Below, piece after piece: positions 7,297-15,914 of a stretch of 36,902 nucleotides of DNA. The translations under genes and the position numbers were made by a program. Numbering within the stretch: position 1 is the first letter of the stretch; each line of letters starts with the position of its first letter. Origin of the DNA: Chitinophaga pinensis (GTDB taxonomy: Bacteria > Bacteroidota > Bacteroidia > Chitinophagales > LD1). The stretch spans positions 1 through 36,902 of the forward strand of contig CAMBIM010000006.1 in the NCBI GenBank assembly GCA_945867505.1, written 5' to 3'. The notes below the pieces were generated by a model. That model saw nothing but the letters and a program-made list of their open reading frames with translations, had not been told where the DNA came from and made no database searches.

Positions 7297-8451
7297 ATGA
7301 ATTTTCCTTCTTCTCTAAACTCCAAACTCCCCAACACCGGCACTACCATCTTTACGGTGATGAGTACGCTGGCGAAGGAGCATAACGCCATCAATCTTTC
7401 GCAAGGCTTCCCCGATTTTAATCCGCATCCTGTTTTGGTAGAAGAGGTAGAGAAAGCTATGAAGAGCGACTTCAATCAGTATGCTCCCATGGCAGGCTAC
7501 CTGCCATTGCGCGAACGTATTGCAGAAAAAGCAGAATCGCTTTATGCAACCAAGGTAGATGCCGATACAGAAGTTACTATTACTGCCGGAGGAACTCAAG
7601 CAATATTCACCGCCATACTTTCTGTTATCCGCGAAGATGATGAAGTAATTTTGTTTGCCCCCGCTTATGATAGTTACGCACCCGCAGTTGAACTTACCGG
7701 AGGCAAAGCAATTTTCTATGACCTAGAATCACCTGACTATAAAGTTGATTGGCAAAAAGTAAAGCGGTTGATTAATCAGCGCACCAAGATGATTATCATC
7801 AACACGCCACATAATCCATCGGGCACTACATTAAAGCCTGCTGATATGGTGGAGTTAGAGAAACTGACCAAAGGCAGCGACATCATCATCATCAGCGATG
7901 AGGTTTATGAGCATATAATTTATGATGAAGTAAAACATGAAAGTGTGTTGCGCTATCCAAAACTTGCAGAGCGTAGTTTTGTTATTGGCAGTTTTGGCAA
8001 AACATACCACACCACCGGTTGGAAGGTTGGTTACTGCATTGCACCTAAAAATCTGATGGGCGAGTTCCGCAAGGTGCATCAGTTTAATGTATTTAGTGTA
8101 AGCTCTGTGGCGCAAGTTGCCTTTGCCGAAATACTAAAGCGCAAAGAACTTTATCTCGAACTTAATTCTTTCTATCAGCAAAAGCGTGATTATTTCCGCA
8201 GAGCCATTCAGTCATCGCGTTTCAATTTATTGAAATGCGAAGGCACGTACTTCCAGTTGATTTCTTACAGCAAAATTTCTGACGAACGCGATTTAGAATT
8301 TGTAAAGCGAATGACCAAAGAGAAAGGCGTAGCCGCAATTCCGGTTTCAGTTTTCTATCGTCATAATATTGACAACAGCGTTATTCGCTTTTGTTTTGCT
8401 AAAGAAGAAGAAACACTAAAGCGCGCTGCTGAAAAAATATCTTTGATGTAG
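7297..8451 (+). CDS. methionine aminotransferase (YbdL/glutamine transaminase K-like, PLP-dependent)
   Basis: This is a fold-type I class I/II aminotransferase of 384 residues. Motifs seen are NLSQGFPDF, YAPMAGYLPLRE, GGTQAIFTAI, NTPHNPSGT, SDEVYEHI and SFGKTYHTTGWKVGY, in which K235 is the predicted Schiff-base lysine. The set matches the YbdL/KAT/glutamine-transaminase-K group, which transaminates methionine or other large neutral and aromatic amino acids, often with glutamine as amino donor. The next gene encodes an omega-amidase 15 bp downstream, the standard partner that removes alpha-ketoglutaramate. The pair therefore probably salvages 2-oxo-4-methylthiobutanoate to methionine or repairs 2-oxo acids. 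Exact substrate choice cannot be decided from sequence. Confidence 0.9.
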   Translation: MNFPSSLNSKLPNTGTTIFTVMSTLAKEHNAINLSQGFPDFNPHPVLVEEVEKAMKSDFNQYAPMAGYLPLRERIAEKAESLYATKVDADTEVTITAGGTQAIFTAILSVIREDDEVILFAPAYDSYAPAVELTGGKAIFYDLESPDYKVDWQKVKRLINQRTKMIIINTPHNPSGTTLKPADMVELEKLTKGSDIIIISDEVYEHIIYDEVKHESVLRYPKLAERSFVIGSFGKTYHTTGWKVGYCIAPKNLMGEFRKVHQFNVFSVSSVAQVAFAEILKRKELYLELNSFYQQKRDYFRRAIQSSRFNLLKCEGTYFQLISYSKISDERDLEFVKRMTKEKGVAAIPVSVFYRHNIDNSVIRFCFAKEEETLKRAAEKISLM

Positions 8452-8466
8452 TATCGTCACCACCGC

Positions 8467-9285
8467 ATGAAGAACCTTCGCGTTACACTTGTTCAATCTA
8501 ATCTCCACTGGGATAATATTTCAGCCAACCTTGAAATGTTTTCAAAGAAGATTGATACTGTTGTTGGTCCCCTGACCAACAACACAGATTTAATTGTTCT
8601 GCCCGAAACATTTACAACCGGTTTTAGTATGAACCCCAAGTTTGCCGAAACAATGGACGGCACTGCCGTTGAATGGATGCGCAAAACTGCACGCGAGAAA
8701 AACTGTGTTATCTGCGGCAGTTTAATGATAGAAGAAGAAGGAAAATTCTACAACCGCTTTGTTTGGATGCAACCGAACGGAGAATTTCAAACTTACGATA
8801 AACGCCACCTGTTTTGTATAAGCGATGAACCAAAATTCTTTACAGCCGGAGAAGAACGCTTGATTGTAGAACTAAACGGATGGAAAATCTGTCCATTGAT
8901 TTGTTACGATTTACGCTTCCCCGTTTGGGCGCGTAACCAACACTCACCATTCGCCAATTATCACTTGCTATTGTACGTTGCCAACTGGCCCGAAAGAAGA
9001 AATGTAGTTTGGAAGAGTTTGTTGCCTGCTCGTGCCATAGAAAACCAAGCGTATGTAATTGGAGTGAACCGTGTGGGTATTGATGAGAAAAATATTACTC
9101 ACACCGGTGATTCAACGGTGATAGATGCGCTCGGCAAAACTCTTTATCACATAGAACTTGAAGAAGATATTTTTACGATTGAGTTGAATTATGAAGAGTT
9201 GAAAAACGTGCGCGAGCAACTTCCCTTCTTGAACGATGCAGATGATTTTGTGCTAAATCCGAAATTGAAAATTAAAAGCCACTAA
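8467..9285 (+). CDS. omega-amidase (Nit2/YafV-like nitrilase-superfamily amidohydrolase)
   Basis: The product hydrolyses omega-amides of 2-oxo acids, chiefly alpha-ketoglutaramate, to the dicarboxylate and ammonia. The nitrilase-superfamily triad is visible: E47 in LPETFTTGF, K112 in YDKRHLF and C146 in LICYDLRFPVWAR. The YDKRHLF and FTTGFSMNP stretches are typical of the YafV/Nit2 branch rather than of general nitrilases. The length of 272 residues is normal. It follows the aminotransferase by 15 bp and precedes a small unknown gene by 4 bp, indicating a single transcription unit. Coupling to glutamine transamination makes that reaction irreversible. Confidence 0.92.
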   Translation: MKNLRVTLVQSNLHWDNISANLEMFSKKIDTVVGPLTNNTDLIVLPETFTTGFSMNPKFAETMDGTAVEWMRKTAREKNCVICGSLMIEEEGKFYNRFVWMQPNGEFQTYDKRHLFCISDEPKFFTAGEERLIVELNGWKICPLICYDLRFPVWARNQHSPFANYHLLLYVANWPERRNVVWKSLLPARAIENQAYVIGVNRVGIDEKNITHTGDSTVIDALGKTLYHIELEEDIFTIELNYEELKNVREQLPFLNDADDFVLNPKLKIKSH

Positions 9286-9289
9286 GCTA

Positions 9290-9652
9290 ATGCCATTACT
9301 AAACGAACATAAAAGCGAAGATGAAAAAAGCTTTGCCTTGCGCTGGTACGAAGTGCGCAACCGTGTAAAAAATGAATTTGGTCAGCGGCCAGACATCAAT
9401 GCCATGCTGTTTCTCATTGGTATGAACGAAGTAGGTGTTGTAAAAGAAAAATGGGAGAAAGAAGAAAAGCAGGATTTAATGCACGTAGCTGTTTGCAAAC
9501 TTTTTAGCAGCGAAGGCTACTTTAACTTTATAGGTAATGATGATGAAGGTTGGCCCGAATATGAAGTAGTTGAAAACATTCCCAAGCTTGTTTTAAAGGA
9601 GCAAGATGAACTGCTGAAGAAAAAGATTGTAGAATATTTTGAGACGTTGTAG
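9290..9652 (+). CDS. small conserved-looking protein of unknown function
   Basis: The 120-residue, charged, soluble protein begins 4 bp after the omega-amidase stop and ends 8 bp before the convergent prfA stop. No signal peptide or membrane segment is seen. It contains RWYEVRNRVKNEFGQRPD, INAMLFLIGMNEVG and an acidic middle (GNDDEGWPEYE), ending in a probable helix rich in Leu, Lys and Glu. The tight spacing suggests translational coupling with the omega-amidase and a role linked to the same pathway, but no domain is recognised. It is most likely a real gene because composition and codon use match its neighbours. Confidence 0.75.
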   Translation: MPLLNEHKSEDEKSFALRWYEVRNRVKNEFGQRPDINAMLFLIGMNEVGVVKEKWEKEEKQDLMHVAVCKLFSSEGYFNFIGNDDEGWPEYEVVENIPKLVLKEQDELLKKKIVEYFETL

Positions 9653-9660
9653 TCTTTCAA

Positions 9661-10737
9661 TTAAAACGCTACTCCGCCTTCTTTCAGTTTTTCGCTTTGT
9701 TCTGCTACGGCAAGTGCGTCAATCATTTCTCCAATATCTCCACCCATAAACACAGCAAGGTTGTAAATTGATAAGTTAATGCGGTGGTCTGTAATTCTTC
9801 CTTGCGGATAATTGTAAGTGCGAATTTTTGCCGAGCGGTCACCGGTGCTTACCAATGTTTTTCTGCGCGCGGCAATTTCATCTTCGTGTTTGCGCACAGC
9901 TGTTTCATAAATTTTTGTCTTCAGCATTTTCATAGCGTGTTCGCGGTTCTTGTGCTGCGAACGCTCCTGCTGACATTCCACCACTGTATTGGTGGGAATA
10001 TGCGTTAACCGCACGGCACTCTCCGTTCTGTTTACGTGCTGACCACCCGCACCCGATGCACGGAAAACATCTAAACGTATGTCTGCCGGGTTAATATACA
10101 CTTCCACCTCATCGGCTTCGGGCAATACCGCTACGGTAACTGCTGAAGTATGTACACGTCCTTTTGTTTCTGTTTCAGGAATACGCTGCACGCGATGCAC
10201 ACCGCTTTCAAATTTCAATTTGCCGTAAACATTTTCACCGGTTACATCCAACACAATTTCTTTAAATCCACCCGCACTGCCATCGCTTGAACTGGCAACT
10301 ATTACCTGCCATCCGAGAGTTTCGCAATAGCGTGTGTACATACGGCTAAGGTCTCCAACAAAAATACTGGCTTCATCGCCACCGGTACCTGCACGAATTT
10401 CAAAAAGCACATTACGTTCATCCTCCGGTTCTTTAGGAACAAGGAGTGTTCTTAAATCTGCCTCTAATTTTTCTTTTTGTAATTCCAGTTCGGCTAAATC
10501 GTTCTTTGCTAAATCGCGAAACTCTTCATCGCTCTCGTTAGAAATAATTTCTTTGTTAGTATCAATATTGCTTAACACGCTGCGATAATCATCATACAAA
10601 ACCACCACTTTCTCCAACTCGCGATACTCTTTGTTGAGTTGCGTAAACCGCTTCATATCGCTCATAGCAGCAGGATCGCTAAGCGTTTTGCCTACTTCAA
10701 TAAACTTGCCTTTAATATTTTCTAACTGACTGAACAT
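9661..10737 (-). CDS. prfA: peptide chain release factor 1
   Basis: RF1 recognises UAA and UAG stop codons and triggers release of the finished peptide on the ribosome. The catalytic GGQ loop is at residues 231-233 in SGAGGQHVNRTESAVRLTH. The codon-reading loop carries PET, the P-x-T form that separates RF1 from the SPF of RF2, in RIPETETKGRVHTSAVTVAV. RSQHKNREHAM and GRITDHRINLS are further family motifs. The length of 358 residues is normal and no programmed frameshift is present. It converges on the aminotransferase/omega-amidase unit with only 8 bp between stops. The propeller-like gene upstream is on the same strand, about 80 bp away. Confidence 0.95.
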   Translation of the reverse strand: MFSQLENIKGKFIEVGKTLSDPAAMSDMKRFTQLNKEYRELEKVVVLYDDYRSVLSNIDTNKEIISNESDEEFRDLAKNDLAELELQKEKLEADLRTLLVPKEPEDERNVLFEIRAGTGGDEASIFVGDLSRMYTRYCETLGWQVIVASSSDGSAGGFKEIVLDVTGENVYGKLKFESGVHRVQRIPETETKGRVHTSAVTVAVLPEADEVEVYINPADIRLDVFRASGAGGQHVNRTESAVRLTHIPTNTVVECQQERSQHKNREHAMKMLKTKIYETAVRKHEDEIAARRKTLVSTGDRSAKIRTYNYPQGRITDHRINLSIYNLAVFMGGDIGEMIDALAVAEQSEKLKEGGVAF

Positions 10738-10818
10738 GGACTATGATTCGATTTATGAAATGTAAACTATGATTTTAAAGCGTGCTAAAATAATTGAATT
10801 GAGCAGAGAGAAGAACCG

Positions 10819-11622
10819 CTAATACTTATAGAAATCTATTTTCTCTTTTTTCATTATTGCCAACCGGTCTTTTTCAATTGCGGCTAATGAAACATCGATA
10901 GTATCGGGAAGGGAAAGGGATTTTAATTCAAGTGTAAAAGAGTTGTAAGCATTCAACTGATGATTATCAAAATAAATAATTTGGTCTTGTAACACTTGAA
11001 ATTTGCCTAAGCCTTTAAGCGGAACTGTTTTTTCGTAACTGCCGAAAATATCGAAGACAAGAATGCCAATATTCGGGTCGTTCATATAAACTTTATTGTC
11101 GCGCTCCATCATAAAATTTGGATTGGGTGCTTGCTCCAAAACTACATTCAAGGCTTGACTTTCGCGAAAAACCTTTCCGCCTTCATCAATCTTTTTCAGC
11201 TTGAATTCTATGTTGTCGTAAAACCAAATTCTTCCATCGCTAGAAGAAGCAACGGCTGAAATATTTTGATAACCGAGCTCGAAGAAATTGTAAGTATTGA
11301 TGGGAGCGAGAAATCTGTCCATAGTCATCACCGTCATAAAATCGGGATAGAACACTAATAGCTTCATTGGGTTGTTTACATCTACCATTCCTATTTTACC
11401 ATACTTAAATTCTTCATACCGGAAAAGAAATTTCCCGTCTGACGAAAACTTCATCACCGCATTGTTAGAAGCTGCATAAAAACTTCCGAAGTTATCAATG
11501 GCAATGTTGTTTGCTTTTGTTTGGTAGGTGTTAATGAGAGAAAAAGATGTTGCAGAAAGAAGAAAGACGACTGACGACATACAGCAGACCACAGTAAATA
11601 CAAATCGTTCTATTTTTTTCAT
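10819..11622 (-). CDS. secreted protein with propeller-like (NHL/YVTN-type) repeats, function unknown
   Basis: The 267-residue protein has an N-terminal hydrophobic segment (RFVFTVVCCMSSVVFLLSATSF) that acts as a signal peptide or anchor. The rest has recurring strand patterns such as NIAIDNFGSFYAASNNAVMKFSSDGKFLFRY, SAVASSSDGRIWFYD and VYMNDPNIGILVFDIFGSY, which read as blades of a beta-propeller. The ATG overlaps the stop of the LpxH-like gene in an ATGA junction (11619-11622), so the two are translationally coupled. Part of the hydrophobic segment is encoded by a GACAACAGAC-like repeat (11565-11593). A similar tandem repeat lies just upstream of the ATG. The function is unknown; a periplasmic scaffold or sensor is possible. 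Confidence 0.75.
   Translation of the reverse strand: MKKIERFVFTVVCCMSSVVFLLSATSFSLINTYQTKANNIAIDNFGSFYAASNNAVMKFSSDGKFLFRYEEFKYGKIGMVDVNNPMKLLVFYPDFMTVMTMDRFLAPINTYNFFELGYQNISAVASSSDGRIWFYDNIEFKLKKIDEGGKVFRESQALNVVLEQAPNPNFMMERDNKVYMNDPNIGILVFDIFGSYEKTVPLKGLGKFQVLQDQIIYFDNHQLNAYNSFTLELKSLSLPDTIDVSLAAIEKDRLAIMKKEKIDFYKY
11565..11593 (-). repeat. GACAACAGAC-type dispersed repeat inside a signal-peptide coding region
   Basis: On the minus strand the run reads CTGTGGTCTGCTGTATGTCG and then TCAGTCGTC, a string of 7-mer-like CTGT/GTCGTC words. It encodes TVVCCMSSVV of the propeller-like protein. Related runs occur at 11625-11656, 23627-23655 and 30388-30416. Confidence 0.5.
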
Positions 11623-12407
11623 TTCCGTTGTCCGTTGTCCGTTGTCCGCTGTCTGTAATATTTCAATTCCATCTTCTCTCCGTCAAACACCGCATAGCTA
11701 TAATAATCGAGCCAATCTCCGGTGTTGATGTAGCGGCTTTTTTCGTTCAACTGCACATCGAGTGGTAAATGGCGGTGGCCGAAAACAAAAAAATCGAAAC
11801 GCTCTTGCTTTAATGTGGTGCGGCAAAATTGAACCAGCCATTCTTTTTCTTCATTGGTATATGCTTCGGCTGCTTTCTTCTTTCCTTCGTTTCCAAATCT
11901 GCTTTCGAACGAAAAATAATTGGCAATACGTGCACCAATATCAGGATGCAACCAACGAAATAAAAACTGACAAACAGGATTAGAAAAAACTCTCTTTATG
12001 AATTTGTAACCATGGTCACCGGGACCTAAACCATCGCCATGACCAATGAAGAATTTCTTGCCATTAAACTCCCGTTTTATGGGTTGAGTATAAACCTTTG
12101 CACCTAACTCTTGTTCAAAATAGCCGAACATCCATAAATCGTGATTGCCGGTAAAAATGTGAACCGGTATACCGGCATCGCATAACTCTGCAATTTTTCC
12201 TTGTAATCGAACAAAACCTTTCGGTATAACGGTTTTGTATTCGTGCCAAAAATCGAAGATATCGCCAATGATGAAAATTTCGGTGGCATCACCCTTAATT
12301 TCATCAAGCCATTGCACAAATAATTTTTCGCGAGCCGCACTCGATTTTTGGTCGGGTGTGCCTAAGTGTAAATCAGAAGCGAAATAGATTTTCCCCGAAA
12401 ATGCCAT
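11619..12407 (-). CDS. lpxH: UDP-2,3-diacylglucosamine diphosphatase-like metallophosphoesterase
   Basis: The calcineurin-like phosphoesterase has 262 residues. Metal-binding motifs appear in order: SDLHLG (D12, H14), GDIFDFW (D49, D52), GNHDLW (87-92), IGHGDGLGPGD (from ~121) and FGHRHLPLD near the C-terminus. FDFWHEY after the second motif is typical of the LpxH group, which cleaves UDP-2,3-diacylglucosamine to lipid X in lipid A synthesis at the inner-membrane face. The last ~11 residues (RQRTTDNGQRK) come from a tandem 7-bp repeat and are not family sequence. The gene starts 30 bp after the LUD gene and overlaps the propeller-like gene by 4 bp. A second LpxH-like gene lies at 27110, so the true LpxH is uncertain. 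Confidence 0.85.
   Translation of the reverse strand: MAFSGKIYFASDLHLGTPDQKSSAAREKLFVQWLDEIKGDATEIFIIGDIFDFWHEYKTVIPKGFVRLQGKIAELCDAGIPVHIFTGNHDLWMFGYFEQELGAKVYTQPIKREFNGKKFFIGHGDGLGPGDHGYKFIKRVFSNPVCQFLFRWLHPDIGARIANYFSFESRFGNEGKKKAAEAYTNEEKEWLVQFCRTTLKQERFDFFVFGHRHLPLDVQLNEKSRYINTGDWLDYYSYAVFDGEKMELKYYRQRTTDNGQRK
11625..11656. repeat. tandem 7-bp repeat CCGTTGT at the end of the LpxH-like gene
   Basis: Units are CCGTTGT at 11625-11631, 11632-11638 and 11639-11645, then CCGCTGT at 11646-11652 and a partial CTGT. It encodes the C-terminal tail of the LpxH-like protein and forms the ribosome-approach region of the propeller-like gene. Confidence 0.85.
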
Positions 12408-12437
12408 CGGGCTAAAAATAGAATTATTGATGGAGAG

Positions 12438-13262
12438 TTACGGACGTAACGATGGCGGAATAATTTGATCAACTAAAAACACATAAATATCTTCTGTGCC
12501 TTCAGCATTCAAAATCAAACGTTGCTTATCGTAAAAGTGTCCGTTGTTGCATGAACCCAACTTGATAATGCTCGGAAGTTCGCCTTTGTTTAAAGCCGAA
12601 AATTTCTCTAACCCATCCGCCTCGCTTGAGGCCAAGTGAGCCATATCAGTGATAATGATGTGCGTTTTAGGAAAGCAATGCAATCTTCTGCGCGATGCTT
12701 GTTTAGGATTTAAGATGATAGTGCCTTCTTCAGCAACTAAACTTTCGCAAAGTGAAATTGCAGCATCTGAATTTTCGATGGTGTAACCAATAGAACCCTT
12801 CTGAAAATTGTTATCACAGAACGCATCTTTAATTTCGTTTTCCCAACAAAAAATGTGCGACCAGTTTTTTTCGGCCTTCAACATTCTCAACCCTTCAATG
12901 GCATTACTTATGTTTTCGCAGAAAATAAATTTACCGTTTGCCTGCAAAAACTTTGTAGCAAAACGAATATCCAAATCTTTCTCGGCCGGCAATGTGTATG
13001 AAGGTGCAGTTACTTCTACAGTGCGCAATGGAATTTCTCTTTCTGTTACGCTTTCATCGCTAACGCGTGATGTGTAAGTAAACACCGGTGGAGTGGTTAC
13101 TACCGGTGTTTCGTCCGTTGCGTTTTGAAAATTTGTTTCAAACGATAAATCTTTAGCGGTAATAGTTGCAGTGCTTACTTCCTCTGCAGTAGATTTTTCG
13201 GAATTAGAAAATACGTTTTTCATTTTCGCAAAAAATCCGGTTCCGGTTTCTTCTGTAAACAT
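12438..13262 (-). CDS. LUD (LutC/YkgG-like) domain protein
   Basis: The 274-residue protein has a ~90-residue low-complexity, Thr/Val/Pro-rich N-terminal part followed by a LUD domain. Within it are FCENISNAIEGLRML, a CESLVAEEGTIIL segment, QASRRRLHCFPKTHIIIT and a C-terminal VFLVDQIIPPS. LUD domains occur in LutC-type lactate utilisation proteins and as stand-alone proteins. In Bacteroidota a single LUD gene commonly follows ftsH, as here (71 bp after the ftsH stop), without lutA or lutB. Its biochemical role in this context is not established. The LpxH-like gene starts 30 bp downstream, consistent with one operon. ATG at 13262 was used; a second ATG in frame lies 13 residues further on. Confidence 0.8.
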   Translation of the reverse strand: MFTEETGTGFFAKMKNVFSNSEKSTAEEVSTATITAKDLSFETNFQNATDETPVVTTPPVFTYTSRVSDESVTEREIPLRTVEVTAPSYTLPAEKDLDIRFATKFLQANGKFIFCENISNAIEGLRMLKAEKNWSHIFCWENEIKDAFCDNNFQKGSIGYTIENSDAAISLCESLVAEEGTIILNPKQASRRRLHCFPKTHIIITDMAHLASSEADGLEKFSALNKGELPSIIKLGSCNNGHFYDKQRLILNAEGTEDIYVFLVDQIIPPSLRP

Positions 13263-13277
13263 AAGGGTCAGGGTTGA

Positions 13278-13298
13278 TTCGATAATTTTTCTATCGAA
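13278..13298. other. 7-bp perfect hairpin between ftsH and the LUD gene
   Basis: TTCGATA (13278-13284) pairs with TATCGAA (13292-13298) over a 7-nt loop. It lies in the 71-bp gap of the operon and may act as an attenuator or RNA-processing site; no T-tract follows on the minus strand beyond ordinary AT-richness. Confidence 0.35.
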
Positions 13299-13333
13299 CT
13301 CAAAGTTAACAAGCCACTATGTGAACCGAAGTT

Positions 13334-15400
13334 TTATACAGGAGTATTCTCAACAGAAGGAGTATCAGCGTCTGTGTTTTTAGACACGACAGGTGTTACG
13401 ATAGTCGCAATTTCTGCATCAAATACATCCGGTGTTTCGTAAGGGCGCTTGCCAATTAATCGCTCTAAATCATCTTTAAAAAGAACCTCTTTCTCTAATA
13501 ACAAGCTGGCAAGGGCATCTAATTCTTTTCTTTTATCACGAAGCAAAACTTGCGCCCGTAAATATTGGTCTTCAATAATTTTGCGCGATTCTACATCAAT
13601 CATCTTCGCTGTTTCTTCACTGAAAGGTTTGTTGAATGTGTTTTGATTTTGCATATCGTAGAACGAAACGTTTCCTACTTTTTCGTTCATACCAAAAATA
13701 GAAACCATAGCATAAGCTACGCGTGTTACCTGATCTAAATCGTTTTGTGCACCGGTTGAAATTTCATTAAACACAATTCGCTCGGCAGCGCGACCGCCAA
13801 GTGTCATACACATACGGTCAAGCATTTCGTTTTCGCGTTCTATGTATTTTTCTTTCGGCAAATATTGCGCGTAACCAAGTGCTGCTACACCACGCGGTAT
13901 AATGGAAACCTTCAATAAAGGGTGAGCATATTCCAAGAACCATCCGCAAATAGCATGACCGGCTTCGTGGTAGGCAATTATTTTTTTCTCTTCCGGTGAA
14001 ATCAATTTGTTCTTTTTCTCCAACCCACCAATAGCTCGATCAACAGCATCGTTGAAATCCTGCATGTCAATTTCAGTTTTGTCGTGGCGCGCAGCAATAA
14101 GTGCGGCTTCGTTACAAATGTTTGCAATGTCGGCTCCAACAAAACCCGGAGTAAGCGCAGCAAGTTTATGCACATCAACCACGGGACTTAACTTGATAGT
14201 TTTTAAATGCACTTTAAATATTTGCTCGCGTCCTTTTAAGTCCGGTTTATCAATAGAAATTTGACGGTCGAATCTTCCTGGTCGAAGAAGCGCACTATCC
14301 AATACATCAGGCCTGTTAGTCGCGGCAATCATAATTACGCCCTTTTCTGAACTAAATCCATCCATCTCCACCAACAACTGGTTTAAGGTGTTTTCGCGCT
14401 CATCATTTCCTTGCACTAAATTTTTTCCGCGAGCACGACCAATAGCATCAATTTCATCAATGAAAATAATACATGGCGCTTTCTCTCTTGCCTGGCGGAA
14501 CAAATCACGAACACGCGATGCACCAACTCCTACAAACATTTCTACGAAATCTGAACCTGAAATAGAGAAGAACGGAACTTGCGCTTCGCCAGCCATTGCT
14601 TTTGCAATTAAGGTTTTACCAGTTCCCGGAGGGCCTATGAGCAATGCGCCTTTCGGAATTTTACCACCGAGTGCGGTATATTTTTTCGGGTTCTTTAAGA
14701 AGTTTACAATTTCGTGAACTTCCACTTTTGCTTCGTCTAATCCTGCCACATCATCAAACGTGATGTTTATTTTTTCATCCTTATCAAACAGAATAGCTTT
14801 TGATTTTCCAATATTGAAAATATTGCCGCCGGGTCCGCCAATGCCACCACCCGATTTGCGAAGCATAAAAATCCAAAGACCAGCAATAAGAAGAAGAGGA
14901 AGTAGCCAAGGCACAATATCTCTCCACCAGTCCTGACGCAATTCGTATTCTACATTTACTTGTGCCAACTCCGGTTTAAGTTTATAAAACTCAGTAATGA
15001 ATTTGTCGAACGCATCGTTTGATGGAACGGTGAGATTGTAATGAGGGCCTTTGTTGACAGAGCCAAATCTGGTGCGGGCAATTTTTTTGTATGCAGCCTT
15101 AGTAAGCGAAGAATCTTTTAAGTAAACTTCTGCCTGTTTTTCGTTGACAATAACAACTTTGTCAACGTCTTGGTTGGCCAGCATTTCTCGCAAATTGTTC
15201 ATGTTGCTCTTCTGCACGTTCTCGGCAAAAAACGACATGTTAAAAGAGATAACTATAAATACAAAAATAATGGCGTAAACCCAGAAGTAGTTAAACTTCG
15301 GTCCATCATCTAAAAGACTTTTAGCAGAACGCTTTTTTTCTTTTGGCTCTTCAGCCGGTTGATTATTGTCGCTTTTTTGATTCTTGTTTTCAGTTTCCAT
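13334..15400 (-). CDS. ftsH: ATP-dependent zinc metalloprotease FtsH
   Basis: FtsH is a hexameric membrane-anchored AAA+ protease that extracts and degrades misfolded membrane proteins and regulatory proteins. The 688-residue product has a first membrane helix ([15 protein letters not shown]), a periplasmic domain and a second helix ([19 protein letters not shown]). The AAA module has Walker A GPPGTGKT (256-263), Walker [12 protein letters not shown] and the second region of homology [20 protein letters not shown]. Zinc ligands are in HEAGH (478-482). The charged N-terminus ([21 protein letters not shown]) is a common variation in this phylum. It lies 68 bp after rsfS in a conserved cluster. 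Confidence 0.97.
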   Translation of the reverse strand: METENKNQKSDNNQPAEEPKEKKRSAKSLLDDGPKFNYFWVYAIIFVFIVISFNMSFFAENVQKSNMNNLREMLANQDVDKVVIVNEKQAEVYLKDSSLTKAAYKKIARTRFGSVNKGPHYNLTVPSNDAFDKFITEFYKLKPELAQVNVEYELRQDWWRDIVPWLLPLLLIAGLWIFMLRKSGGGIGGPGGNIFNIGKSKAILFDKDEKINITFDDVAGLDEAKVEVHEIVNFLKNPKKYTALGGKIPKGALLIGPPGTGKTLIAKAMAGEAQVPFFSISGSDFVEMFVGVGASRVRDLFRQAREKAPCIIFIDEIDAIGRARGKNLVQGNDERENTLNQLLVEMDGFSSEKGVIMIAATNRPDVLDSALLRPGRFDRQISIDKPDLKGREQIFKVHLKTIKLSPVVDVHKLAALTPGFVGADIANICNEAALIAARHDKTEIDMQDFNDAVDRAIGGLEKKNKLISPEEKKIIAYHEAGHAICGWFLEYAHPLLKVSIIPRGVAALGYAQYLPKEKYIERENEMLDRMCMTLGGRAAERIVFNEISTGAQNDLDQVTRVAYAMVSIFGMNEKVGNVSFYDMQNQNTFNKPFSEETAKMIDVESRKIIEDQYLRAQVLLRDKRKELDALASLLLEKEVLFKDDLERLIGKRPYETPDVFDAEIATIVTPVVSKNTDADTPSVENTPV

Positions 15401-15468
15401 GTTACTCGTTTGTCAATTGTCCCCTTTCAGACGATTCTACTTTTTATTTATTGTAAGTTAAATTTTGT

Positions 15469-15834
15469 TCAATCATCAGAATGCTTGGTCAGTTTTCCAT
15501 CGCTCCATAATTCTTCAAGCGCATAAAACTCTCTTTTGTCGCGGTGAAAAACGTGTACAACCACATCCACAAAATCAACAATAATCCATTCTGAATTTTT
15601 GCCGCCTTCGCTATGGTAAGGTTGAAGTCCTTTTTCAGCGGCATCCTTTACCACGCTGTCGAAAATTGCTTTTACCTGTGTGGTTGAATCGCCATGCGTG
15701 ATAATGAAATAATCTGCGGCAGCATCGTTTATTTTTCGTAAGTCAAGAGATACAACTTCGCGACCTTTCTTATTTAAAATTGCCTCCACCACCAACTTCT
15801 TCAAACTTTCCGTTCCTGTGTTCTTCTTCGCCAA
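15469..15834 (-). CDS. rsfS: ribosome silencing factor RsfS
   Basis: RsfS binds ribosomal protein uL14 and blocks joining of the subunits, lowering translation in starvation. The 121-residue DUF143/Iojap-domain protein shows VVSLDLRKINDAAADYFIIT, HGDSTTQVKAI and the C-terminal EWIIVDFVDVVVHVFHRDKREFY. The start is TTG at 15834: an in-frame TAA lies two codons upstream, and no ATG lies in the first half of the gene, so a rare start codon is required. It is the first gene of the rsfS-ftsH-LUD-lpxH run. A TACTTTTG box 40 bp upstream is the likely promoter. Confidence 0.93.
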   Translation of the reverse strand: MAKKNTGTESLKKLVVEAILNKKGREVVSLDLRKINDAAADYFIITHGDSTTQVKAIFDSVVKDAAEKGLQPYHSEGGKNSEWIIVDFVDVVVHVFHRDKREFYALEELWSDGKLTKHSDD

Positions 15835-15873
15835 ACCTTAATTTTTTTTGATAAAATACATGTATAACACTAT

Positions 15874-15881
15874 CAAAAGTA
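15874..15881 (-). promoter_or_regulatory. -7 box of the rsfS-ftsH operon promoter
   Basis: Read on the minus strand the site is TACTTTTG, an exact TAnnTTTG, inside ATTACTTTTG that is identical to the boxes at 6168-6177 and 27925-27934. No good -33 TTTG is seen at the expected distance. Confidence 0.5.
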
Positions 15882-15914
15882 ATTAGTTTTTGAGAACGAA
15901 GAAGAAGCGGCTGC

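Noticed and set aside
9661-10737. Release factor 2 as an alternative identity
   Set aside because: The codon-reading tripeptide is P-E-T and not SPF, and there is no internal frameshift site.
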